11,862 nucleotides of DNA from JAWLHJ01 sp039587535 (lineage in GTDB: Bacteria; Gemmatimonadota; Gemmatimonadetes; Longimicrobiales; Gaopeijiaceae). The stretch is taken from positions 1 through 11,862 of the forward strand of contig JBDHIF010000053.1 in NCBI GenBank assembly GCA_039587535.1, in the 5' to 3' direction. The position numbers were made by a program, and so were the translations under genes. The number at the start of each line of letters is the position of its first letter. The first letter of the stretch is position 1. This document shows positions 5,833 through 11,648 of the stretch, one piece after another. A model generated the notes under the pieces. That model saw only the letters and a program-made list of their open reading frames with translations. It had not been told where the DNA came from and did not search any database.

Positions 5833-7563
5833 CTATCCGTCCGCTGCGGCCCGGCGCCGCCGGTCCGACTCGGGGATCCACCACCGAGTGAGCGTGGCCC
5901 ACTCGCCGCGGGCGTCCATCTTCACGTCCCGCAGGCGGCGGCTGACCCCGTCGAGACGGTCCGGGAAGAAGAGGAACGTGAACGGCTGTTCAGCTACGAT
6001 CGCCCGCTGATACTCGGACCATAGGGCTCTGGACTCGTCGGGGTCCAGGACGTTGGGCAACGTTTCCAGAAGCCGGTCGATTTCGGCGTTGTTCGTGCCG
6101 GACCAGCCCAGGGGGCCGTCGACCCGCTCGGAGTGGAGCAAGTCGGTGTCGTCCACCTCGAAGTCGGTGAGCCAGGCCATGACGGCGCCGTCGTAGTCGC
6201 GGGCCTCGGGGTCGGTCAGCTCACCCAGGTGGGTTGCCCACTCCTGCACCTGGATGTGGACCTGGATGCCCACCTCGGCGAGCTGCGCCTGCATCACCTC
6301 GGCCACCTCGACCCGCTGGCGGCTCTCCGTGTTCGCGTTCAGCGTGATCGAGAGGGGCAGCCCGTCGGCTCGCTCCCTCACGCCGTCGCCGTCCCGGTCC
6401 ACCCAACCGGCCTCGGCCAGCATCCGGCGGGCCTGGTCGGGATCATGCGGGAGCGCGTCCTCCATGGCTGGGTCGTAGCCCCTGTGGAAGGGCGGCACGC
6501 TCGCGTTGGCCACCAGGCCGTAGCCGCCTCCCAGGACCTCCAGCATCTCTTCCCGATCGAGCGCCGTGGTAATGGCGCGCCGAACCTCGGGCTGAGCGAG
6601 TTGCGGCCTACGGGAGTTCCACACGACGAAGAGGAAGCTCCGGAACGGGTAGTTCACCATGCGAGCCTCGGCCGAGCTCTCGATGCGCTCCGCGTGCTCG
6701 GTGCGCGCGCCTACGTACACGTCGACGCCTCCGGTCAACAGCTCCGTCACGAGCGTGGTTTGATCCGGAATGACGCGGTACACGTACCGGTCCACGTGCG
6801 GGGGGCCGCCCAACGACTCCGGGAAAGACTGATTCCGTGCAAACACCCAGCGGTCACCGTCCCTGTGCTCGACGAAGCGGAACGGCCCGTTGCCCACCGG
6901 ACAGCGGGTCCCGAAGGGGTGCTGCCTCAGCTCCTCGGGCGCCACGTCCGAAAGGAGGTGGGCCGGAAGGATCGCCACGTTGCGCCAGGGCGCCATCCAA
7001 TCGGCGTGGGGCTCCAGGCGGATGCGCACCGTGAGATCGTCCAGGACCTCCACGCCTTCCGGTCCGGACACGTACCGAGACCACGCGGATGCGTTGGGAA
7101 AGCCCGTGGCCGGGTCGGTGGCCCTCCGGTAGGTGAAGGCCACGTCCTCGGCCGTGGTGGGGACGCCGTCGTGCCAGAACACGTCGGGACGCAGCCGGAA
7201 GGTGAGGCTGCTGCCGTCGTCCGCCAGCTCCCACGACTCGGCCAGGTATCCCACGGGCTCCAGGGCATCGTCGAGGCGAATCAACGTCATCAGGTTCACG
7301 AAGACCTGATGCTGGTTGGCGCCGTAGTCCACCGACACCAGGGAGTTCATCCCGTCTGCCAACTCTGCCGGGCTACCGGCGACCACGGTGCCACCGAAGC
7401 GATCACCGGAGGGTTGATCCAGCTCCGAAAGGAACGCGTCCATGCGCGCCTGAGCGACCTCGCAGAAGTCGCCGCTCTCCGAGACCGGATTGCCCTGGGC
7501 CTGGTCACAAGCAGCCAGGGCAATACACAACGTCGCGAGGACGGGTAGCGGCCAGCGCTTCAT
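5833..7563 (-). CDS. ABC transporter solute-binding lipoprotein, family 5 (oligopeptide type)
   Basis: A 576-residue binding protein anchored in the envelope as a lipoprotein. The signal MKRWPLPVLATLCIALAAC has a good lipobox (LAAC, Cys19). The mature part shows the family 5 (DppA/OppA/NikA) pattern: VFVNLMTLIRLDDALEP, LAESWELADDGSSLTFRLR, WHDGVPTTAEDVAFTYRR, VRRAITTALDREEML, then PYDP-like GYDPAMEDALPHDPDQARRML with the LAEAGW motif. Such proteins deliver peptides, or sometimes nickel, haem or sugars, to an inner-membrane permease. No permease or ATPase is beside it, so it is an orphan or uses a transporter elsewhere; the ligand cannot be predicted. ATG 7563 is chosen because AAGGAG (7576-7571) lies 7 bases upstream and the lipoprotein signal begins there. 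Transcription starts in the divergent gap shared with the tandem lipoprotein genes. Confidence 0.92.
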   Translation of the reverse strand: MKRWPLPVLATLCIALAACDQAQGNPVSESGDFCEVAQARMDAFLSELDQPSGDRFGGTVVAGSPAELADGMNSLVSVDYGANQHQVFVNLMTLIRLDDALEPVGYLAESWELADDGSSLTFRLRPDVFWHDGVPTTAEDVAFTYRRATDPATGFPNASAWSRYVSGPEGVEVLDDLTVRIRLEPHADWMAPWRNVAILPAHLLSDVAPEELRQHPFGTRCPVGNGPFRFVEHRDGDRWVFARNQSFPESLGGPPHVDRYVYRVIPDQTTLVTELLTGGVDVYVGARTEHAERIESSAEARMVNYPFRSFLFVVWNSRRPQLAQPEVRRAITTALDREEMLEVLGGGYGLVANASVPPFHRGYDPAMEDALPHDPDQARRMLAEAGWVDRDGDGVRERADGLPLSITLNANTESRQRVEVAEVMQAQLAEVGIQVHIQVQEWATHLGELTDPEARDYDGAVMAWLTDFEVDDTDLLHSERVDGPLGWSGTNNAEIDRLLETLPNVLDPDESRALWSEYQRAIVAEQPFTFLFFPDRLDGVSRRLRDVKMDARGEWATLTRWWIPESDRRRRAAADG

Positions 7564-7712
7564 CGAGCCTCTCCTTGTCCGGGAGTCCTGTCGTCGGGCG
7601 CGTCGCTGCGCTCGTCCCCACAGGAGGATCGGCACACCGCGACGCCACGAGAGTCATCCCTACGGTATCGGCCTCTGGTCGCCCTCCAATGAGCCGGCTG
7701 GAAAGAATCGTT

Positions 7713-7743
7713 ACATGGGGGCGTGCACCCGTGCGCCCCCTGT
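7713..7743. repeat. GC-rich hairpin in the divergent gap
   Basis: GGGGGCG (7717-7723) and CGCCCCC (7734-7740) are perfect complements around a 10-base loop. ACA (7713-7715) and TGT (7741-7743) extend the stem after one bulged T. No T-run follows on either strand. If the solute-binding gene is transcribed from the AT-rich patch to its right, this would lie in its 5' untranslated leader. Role unknown. Confidence 0.45.
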
Positions 7744-7761
7744 GGCCTCGCTGCACGGGAC

Positions 7762-7778
7762 CTGGCACGGATCTTTCC
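7762..7778 (+). promoter_or_regulatory. Near-match to a sigma-54 (-24/-12) promoter
   Basis: CTGGCACGG followed by ATC and TTTCC fits the consensus YTGGCACGR-N3-TTGCW with correct GG to GC spacing. The -24 half is perfect, but the -12 half reads TTTCC, so the highly conserved G of the GC pair is T and the last base also differs. It points toward the lipoprotein gene, whose ATG is about 140 bases downstream. Loss of that G makes activity doubtful. Confidence 0.22.
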
Positions 7779-7831
7779 ACTCCTTGCCCCGGCACGGTGA
7801 TCGAAATATCAGTGCAAACGCAATAATAACA

Positions 7832-7859
7832 AACACTTACGTATAATGCCCGTAAGGTT
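7832..7859 (+). promoter_or_regulatory. TATAAT box inside an operator-like inverted repeat
   Basis: A perfect TATAAT (7842-7847) sits in the only AT-rich patch of this region, with no good -35 at 16-18 bases. It is flanked by CTTACG (7836-7841) and CGTAAG (7851-7856), an exact inverted repeat, extended by AAC (7832-7834) and GTT (7857-7859) after one bulged A. A protein bound to this dyad would cover the -10 box and start site. Transcription would start near 7854, giving a leader of about 68 bases before the lipoprotein ATG. Confidence 0.45.
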
Positions 7860-7921
7860 GGCACCCCTGATGCCCAGGGACCGATCAGTTCGAGGCCACC
7901 CGTGGATCAGGAGACCACATC

Positions 7922-8521
7922 ATGAGCTGGAAGGGCTGGAAGAGATCGACGTTGGCCGTGCTGGTCGCCTCAATGGCGGCCGTGGCCTGTTCAGATAGCC
8001 CCACTCCGGTGCAGAGCTTCACTCCCGACCTGCAGGCGCGGCCGTTCTTCGCCACGGCTCCTGCCCCTGGGATGGACATCCTGGACCGCACGGAGACGCT
8101 GGAGGAAACCCGGTCCCGGACCAAGCTGGTCGAGAACGATGAGGGTGAATGGCTGGCCATAGATAAGGCCGGGATCAAGGTCTGGATCCCGGCCGGCGCT
8201 CTCGGCGACGACCCGAACGTCGAGATGGAGATCACCCTGACCGCCCCGGCGGGCGATCGGGTGCGCTGGGAGTTCGCTCCTCACGGGATCCACTTCGCAA
8301 CGCCAATCTTGATCCAGGTCAAGGTCGACGGCACCGAGCTCGAGTACCTCAAGGATCAGGGCACACCCGACGGCTACCTGAGCGACGTGCTCGGCGTCTA
8401 CTTCGTCGGCGACGCCGCCAGCGGCGGCGTCACCCCGGTCGAGACCTTCCCCATCTGGTATGACAACGGGTGGCTGGAATTCGAAACCGATCACTTCTCC
8501 GGCTACGCGCTGGCGATGTGA
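7922..8521 (+). CDS. Secreted lipoprotein, ZU5-like pattern, tandem paralogue 1
   Basis: A 199-residue envelope protein of unknown function. The N-terminus is basic then hydrophobic and ends in AAVAC, a usable though imperfect lipobox (Cys23). The conserved block QARPFFATAPAPGMD follows. The central part, AGIKVWIPAGAL, then GDRVRWEFAPHGIHFATPILIQV, resembles the strand pattern of ZU5 domains (PaGA, then P-G-F-P before a strand); this is a pattern judgement, not a profile match. The end DHFSGYALAM is a motif I associate with short Gemmatimonadota lipoproteins. AGGAG (7909-7913) is 8 bases before the ATG. It is the first gene of a co-directional run of four and a clear paralogue of the next gene. 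No catalytic residues are apparent; a structural or ligand-binding surface role is most likely. Confidence 0.85.
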   Translation: MSWKGWKRSTLAVLVASMAAVACSDSPTPVQSFTPDLQARPFFATAPAPGMDILDRTETLEETRSRTKLVENDEGEWLAIDKAGIKVWIPAGALGDDPNVEMEITLTAPAGDRVRWEFAPHGIHFATPILIQVKVDGTELEYLKDQGTPDGYLSDVLGVYFVGDAASGGVTPVETFPIWYDNGWLEFETDHFSGYALAM

Positions 8522-8572
8522 TCGAGCAAGCCTACTGCAACACCAGCAGCACGACCCATAGGAGAGATCAGA

Positions 8573-9148
8573 ATGAACTGGAAGAAGCTTCTGACACTGG
8601 CGGGCGCCGCCCTGATGGCCGCCGCCTGTGCCGAAAACTCCGGGCCGGTCCAGGCCTTCGAAGACGGCCCCGAGGCGCGGCCGTTCTTCTCGACCGCTCC
8701 GGCCCCCGGGATGGACGTCCTGGGCCGCACCGTGCCGCTGGCCTATGACATGGGCGTCAAGGCCGAGGTCGACGATGACGAGAGCACTTGGCTGCGGCTT
8801 CCGGCAGCAGGTATCGAGGTGTACGTGCCCGCTGGCGCGGTCGACGACACCGAGTGGATCGGACTCTTGGCCCACGCCGGAGACCGCGTGGCGTTCGAGT
8901 TCTATCCCCACGGGATCACCTTCAACACGCCCATCACCATCAAGATCGAGGTGGAGGGCACCGAAGCCGAGTACCTGCTCAAGCAGGACACGCCCAACGG
9001 CATCCTGAACGACTTCCTGGGCGTGTACTACGAGGGCGACGGCAGCCAAGGCAACGTGGACGCGGTCGAGACGTTCCCCGTCTACTACGGGAACGGCAAG
9101 CTGGTCTTCCAGACCACCCACTTCTCCGGCTACGCCCTGGCGTTCTGA
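8573..9148 (+). CDS. Secreted lipoprotein, ZU5-like pattern, tandem paralogue 2
   Basis: A 191-residue paralogue of the preceding protein, with roughly half of the mature residues identical by eye. Shared blocks are the start M-x-WK, the lipoprotein signal (here MAAAC, Cys19), GPVQAF, EARPFFSTAPAPGMD, AGIEVYVPAGA, GDRV, EFYPHGITFNTPI, GTEAEYL, LGVYY, VETFPVYYGNG and the end THFSGYALAF. Paralogue 1 has four extra residues after the PAGA motif (DPNV region). The protein is strongly acidic in the 60-75 region. Its ATG follows AGGAG (8560-8564) at 8 bases, the same spacing as paralogue 1, and lies 51 bases after it with no terminator, so the two are probably co-transcribed. The TPR gene begins 39 bases later. 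Function unknown. Confidence 0.85.
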   Translation: MNWKKLLTLAGAALMAAACAENSGPVQAFEDGPEARPFFSTAPAPGMDVLGRTVPLAYDMGVKAEVDDDESTWLRLPAAGIEVYVPAGAVDDTEWIGLLAHAGDRVAFEFYPHGITFNTPITIKIEVEGTEAEYLLKQDTPNGILNDFLGVYYEGDGSQGNVDAVETFPVYYGNGKLVFQTTHFSGYALAF

Positions 9149-9187
9149 GTCGAGAACGGTTACCCGCCAAGAGTGGATCGTCGACCG

Positions 9188-10249
9188 ATGACCGGATTTC
9201 CGAGCGCTGACGTGACCGCCAGGGAGCTTGAAGAGAAGCTCGCCAAGGCCCACGCGCTCCACGAGCAAGGCAACGACAAGGAGCGTTCCGGCGATGCCGA
9301 CGCTGCTGCCGAGCTCTGGGAGCACGCGCTGGCACTCATGGCCGGCCAGGCCGTGCCGCTCGTGTCGGATCTTCTCTACCGCCTCGGGACGGCCAAGGCG
9401 CGCCGGGGCGAGACCTCCGAGGCCGAGACGCTGTTTCATCAGAGCCTCGAGGTGGCCACGTGGTGTGGGTACCCCAAGGGTCAAGCGTACGCCGTGAACT
9501 GCCTGGCCGTCGTGGCTCAGCGCCGCGGCGATCTACAGCTGGCCGAGTCTCAATACAGAAGGGCCGTGCGCCTGGCCAACGAAGCCGCCGAGTTCCGCCT
9601 GACCGGCATGGTCGAGCAGAACCTGGGCGTCATGGCCAGCGTCCGGGGCGACCTGGACAGCGCGGAAGTCCACTACCGGAAGAGCCTCAGGGCGTTCGAG
9701 CAGGCCGGTGACATGGAAGGCGTCTGCTGGGTGCTCAACAACCTGGGTATGTTGGAGATCGACCTGGGTCGTTTCGGCGATGCCGAGGCCACGCTCACAC
9801 GGGGGCTGAAGCTGGCCCGGAAGCGGAAGGACTCGGCAACGGAGGGCCTCTTCGAGGTCAATCGTGTCGAAGCCCTGATCGGCAGCGGCAAGTGGCGAAC
9901 CGCCCGGCGCCGCTGCAAGCGTGTGTTTACCATCGCCAAGGAGCGCGGTGACGGCCTCCTCAAGGCCGAGGGACTCAAGCTCCAGGCGATCATCGAGCGT
10001 GAGCGCGGCAAGCTGGAGCTCGCGCTCGAGTACCTGTCCGAAGCCCGCGACCTGGCGCACGAAGGCCAGGACGCGCTCCTGCACGCCGAAGTGCTGCGGG
10101 AGATGGGCGAGACCAAACGCAGCACAGGCGACTTTGCCAGGGCACGTACGCTCTGGGAGGACGCGCTGTCCCGATTCGAGTCTCTCGATGCGACGCTGGA
10201 CGCTGCCGACATGCGGGAGCGGTTGGAGCAGCTCGGAGGCTCGGCATGA
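9188..10249 (+). CDS. TPR repeat protein
   Basis: A 353-residue cytoplasmic protein made almost wholly of tetratricopeptide repeats, which form a helical scaffold for binding partner proteins. I count eight repeats with roughly 40-residue periodicity, starting near residues 20, 60, 100, 140, 180, 220, 260 and 300. Examples are GNDKERSGDADAAAELWEHA, AQRRGDLQLAESQYRRAVRL, ASVRGDLDSAEVHYRKSL and KRSTGDFARARTLWEDALSR. Repeat 6 (IGSGKWRTARRRCKRV) is the most divergent and very basic. There is no signal peptide, membrane segment or catalytic domain. I choose ATG 9188; GTG 9173 in the same frame would add five residues, and neither has a good ribosome site. Its stop overlaps the start of the AAA+ gene (ATGA), so the two are translationally coupled and probably work as a pair, the TPR part acting as input or adaptor; that role is inference. 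Confidence 0.88.
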   Translation: MTGFPSADVTARELEEKLAKAHALHEQGNDKERSGDADAAAELWEHALALMAGQAVPLVSDLLYRLGTAKARRGETSEAETLFHQSLEVATWCGYPKGQAYAVNCLAVVAQRRGDLQLAESQYRRAVRLANEAAEFRLTGMVEQNLGVMASVRGDLDSAEVHYRKSLRAFEQAGDMEGVCWVLNNLGMLEIDLGRFGDAEATLTRGLKLARKRKDSATEGLFEVNRVEALIGSGKWRTARRRCKRVFTIAKERGDGLLKAEGLKLQAIIERERGKLELALEYLSEARDLAHEGQDALLHAEVLREMGETKRSTGDFARARTLWEDALSRFESLDATLDAADMRERLEQLGGSA

Positions 10250-11205
10250 GCTTGGTGCTCGCTTCCACGGGTGCGGCTGGCCCTGCGGGTGGGACGACCC
10301 GGGACGTGGTCGGACAGGCCTCGTATTGGGGGATCGTAGGCGAAAGCCGTGCGATTACCGGCACCCTGGAGTATGCCAGCAGAGTGGCCCTGTCCGCTCC
10401 GGACAACGTGCTGCTGGTTGGCGAGCCCGGGACCGGCAAGCGGTTGCTCGCCCGGGTGCTCCACAACGGGGGCCCTCGGGCCGACGGACCCCTGCTGACC
10501 ATCGATCCGAAGGCCATGCCCGACAAGCTGCTGCAGTCCGAGCTCTTCGGACACGAGCGGCACGCTCTCCCCTGGGCAGCCTCCAGGAAGAAGGGCATGC
10601 TGGAGCTGGCGGAAGGCGGTACGGTGGTCATCGAGGACATCGGGCAGCTGCCGCAGGCACTTCAGCCGAAGCTCCTGCGGGCGCTGACCGAACGACGCGT
10701 CCGCCGACTGGGCGGGCTCGAGGAGTACGACGTCCGCTGCAGCATCATCGCCACGACCACGCGACCGCTCGAGGAGCTGGTCGCTCAAGGGGTCTTCAGG
10801 GAGGACCTCTACCATGCCCTGAATCCCGTGCGACTGTCGCTGCCGCCGATTCGGGAGCGGGGTCAGGACATCGCTCTCCTGGCGGCACACTTCGTCGACG
10901 AGATGACCCGCGAGCAGGGGCTTCTGCCCAAGACGCTCTCGGACGACGCCGCCGCGGCGCTGAGCGCCCACCTGTGGCCCGGGAACGCTCGAGAGCTCAG
11001 GGGCGTGATGCAGAGCGCCGTCGAACGTTGCTCGGGAGACGAGATCGGAGTGGAGCACCTGAGCGTCAAGATGCGCGAAACCTGTCCGCTCTTTGCGCCG
11101 GAACCGTCGGTCTCCGCCATTCTGACCTCACCCGCAGAGCGCACGGAACAGCCTGGCGCGGCTGCAACGCCCACCGGCAACGGCGCGACGCACGACCACG
11201 CGTAG
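10246..11205 (+). CDS. Degenerate sigma-54-activator-type AAA+ ATPase, no GAFTGA, no HTH
   Basis: A 319-residue protein with the central AAA+ domain of NtrC/PspF-type activators (about 28-255). Walker A is GEPGTGKR (59-66), near consensus. ELFGHER is present, but the GAFTGA loop that contacts sigma-54 reads HALPWA (106-111), with the spacing to the next conserved Gly unchanged. Walker B is GGTVVIEDI: the usual DE is ED (130-131). Sensor I has Thr172 where Asn is usual (IIATTTR). The first Arg finger is kept (Arg185, FREDL), the second is Ala191 (HALN). Sensor II is intact (WPGNAREL, Arg249). There is no receiver or other N-terminal domain, and the tail after about 280 is Pro/Ala/Thr-rich with no HTH. 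So it is unlikely to open sigma-54 promoters as usual. It may be an ATP-binding switch or adaptor partner of the coupled TPR protein. The fold assignment is firm, the role unknown. Confidence 0.87.
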   Translation: MSLVLASTGAAGPAGGTTRDVVGQASYWGIVGESRAITGTLEYASRVALSAPDNVLLVGEPGTGKRLLARVLHNGGPRADGPLLTIDPKAMPDKLLQSELFGHERHALPWAASRKKGMLELAEGGTVVIEDIGQLPQALQPKLLRALTERRVRRLGGLEEYDVRCSIIATTTRPLEELVAQGVFREDLYHALNPVRLSLPPIRERGQDIALLAAHFVDEMTREQGLLPKTLSDDAAAALSAHLWPGNARELRGVMQSAVERCSGDEIGVEHLSVKMRETCPLFAPEPSVSAILTSPAERTEQPGAAATPTGNGATHDHA

Positions 11206-11449
11206 CCGTCCCCAGCGTGTGAAGGCACTGGCAGTCCGGACGCTCGCTTCCACCTCACGCAAGTCGACCCCGGGGTCTTCCCACACGAGAACGTTGGGGC
11301 CGCGACCGTAGCGTTCAGCCGTGACAGTGGATGCTCAGACCGCCCCACCCAGGGTCAGGCGTCGCGCATGATGGACCCGCGGCGTCTCCGACCATTGACC
11401 AGCACAGCTACGCCCGCCCGCCGAGGCAAGCAACAGGGCGTCGGCGAAA

Positions 11450-11477
11450 GGAGCGCACCGTCACGCGGTGGTACTCC
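11450..11477 (+). repeat. Imperfect hairpin
   Basis: GGAG (11450-11453) and CTCC (11474-11477) enclose CACCG (11456-11460) and CGGTG (11466-11470), with a 5-base loop TCACG and a small internal loop. It lies 3 bases before a perfect palindrome. No T-run follows. Confidence 0.3.
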
Positions 11478-11480
11478 GCT

Positions 11481-11496
11481 CGAATCCATGGATTCG
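11481..11496. repeat. Perfect 16-base palindrome
   Basis: CGAATCCATGGATTCG equals its own reverse complement with no central gap. It is typical in form of a dimeric-regulator site. In a 12-kb window about 0.2 such palindromes would be expected by chance under even base composition (my rough estimate), so it is suggestive only. Confidence 0.35.
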
Positions 11497-11626
11497 CCCC
11501 CTGTAACGCAACGTTCCAACCGAGATGGCGAAGAGGGCCCAGGCCCCGTGGCTCCATCGCACCCCGGGATGGGTATGAGCATCGTTAAGCATATTAATGA
11601 CAACACTTTGCGGCACACAATCGAGT

Positions 11627-11648
11627 CTTAGGCACGGCCGTTGCTAAG
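11627..11648 (+). promoter_or_regulatory. Near-consensus sigma-54 promoter overlapping an imperfect palindrome
   Basis: GGCACGG (11631-11637), CCG, then TTGCT (11641-11645) matches the consensus TGGCACGR-N3-TTGCW at every fixed base except the first T (here A), with the exact 10-base gap between GG (11631-11632) and GC (11643-11644). It points right, with a predicted start near 11656. The same bases form a dyad: CTTAG (11627-11631), ACGGCCGT (11634-11641) and CTAAG (11644-11648) are symmetric, with two mismatched pairs, so a regulator site or hairpin is an alternative reading. Confidence 0.42.

Larger units (their letters stand above)
7564..7921. other. Divergent intergenic region (358 bases)
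   Basis: This gap separates the minus-strand solute-binding gene from the plus-strand lipoprotein genes. I see no convincing gene in it. It holds a GC-rich hairpin (7713-7743), a sigma-54-like element (7762-7778) and an AT-rich patch with a TATAAT box and inverted repeat (7801-7860), listed separately. On the minus strand, TTGTTA, 18 bases, TATTTC within the AT-rich patch could serve the solute-binding gene, leaving a leader of over 200 bases; this is weak. Confidence 0.6.
11355..11618 (-). pseudogene. Possible short lipoprotein or its decayed remnant
   Basis: A minus-strand frame of 87 codons opens with GTG and reads MCRKVLSLICLTMLIPIPGC then DGATGPGPSSPS, which has the shape of a lipoprotein signal: basic start, hydrophobic core, and IPGC as an imperfect lipobox. 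The GATGP sequence after the Cys is common in short lipoproteins of Gemmatimonadota-like genomes in my experience. Against a live gene: no ribosome site precedes the GTG, codon third positions are not GC-biased in the first half unlike the neighbours, and the rest of the frame is low-complexity Arg/Pro/Ser/Gly without a fold. It could be a remnant, a frameshifted gene or chance. Confidence 0.22.
11206..11626. other. Intergenic region with palindromes, no convincing gene
   Basis: Downstream of the AAA+ gene there is a long stretch without a supported gene. It contains the palindrome GACCCCGGGGTC (11266-11277), an imperfect hairpin (11450-11477), a perfect 16-base palindrome (11481-11496) and one weak minus-strand lipoprotein-like frame. 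No clear terminator with a T-run is seen after 11205. GC content falls toward the right end. Confidence 0.5.

Noticed and set aside
6133..7548. 471-codon plus-strand open frame across the solute-binding gene
   Set aside because: Antisense shadow of a well-supported lipoprotein gene; low-complexity Val/His/Arg translation, no domain.
7753..7797. Three copies of GCACGG in the divergent gap
   Set aside because: Spacing is irregular (12 and 27 bases) and the 6-mer is common in this composition; one copy is part of the sigma-54-like element.
7991..9484. 497-codon minus-strand open frame across both lipoproteins
   Set aside because: It mirrors the two paralogues: its own internal repetition (HPRGRSRGEERPRL twice) is just the antisense of the shared block, and no family is seen.
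9673..11058. 461-codon minus-strand open frame across the TPR and AAA+ genes
   Set aside because: Spans two genes with clear domain content on the other strand; translation without motifs.
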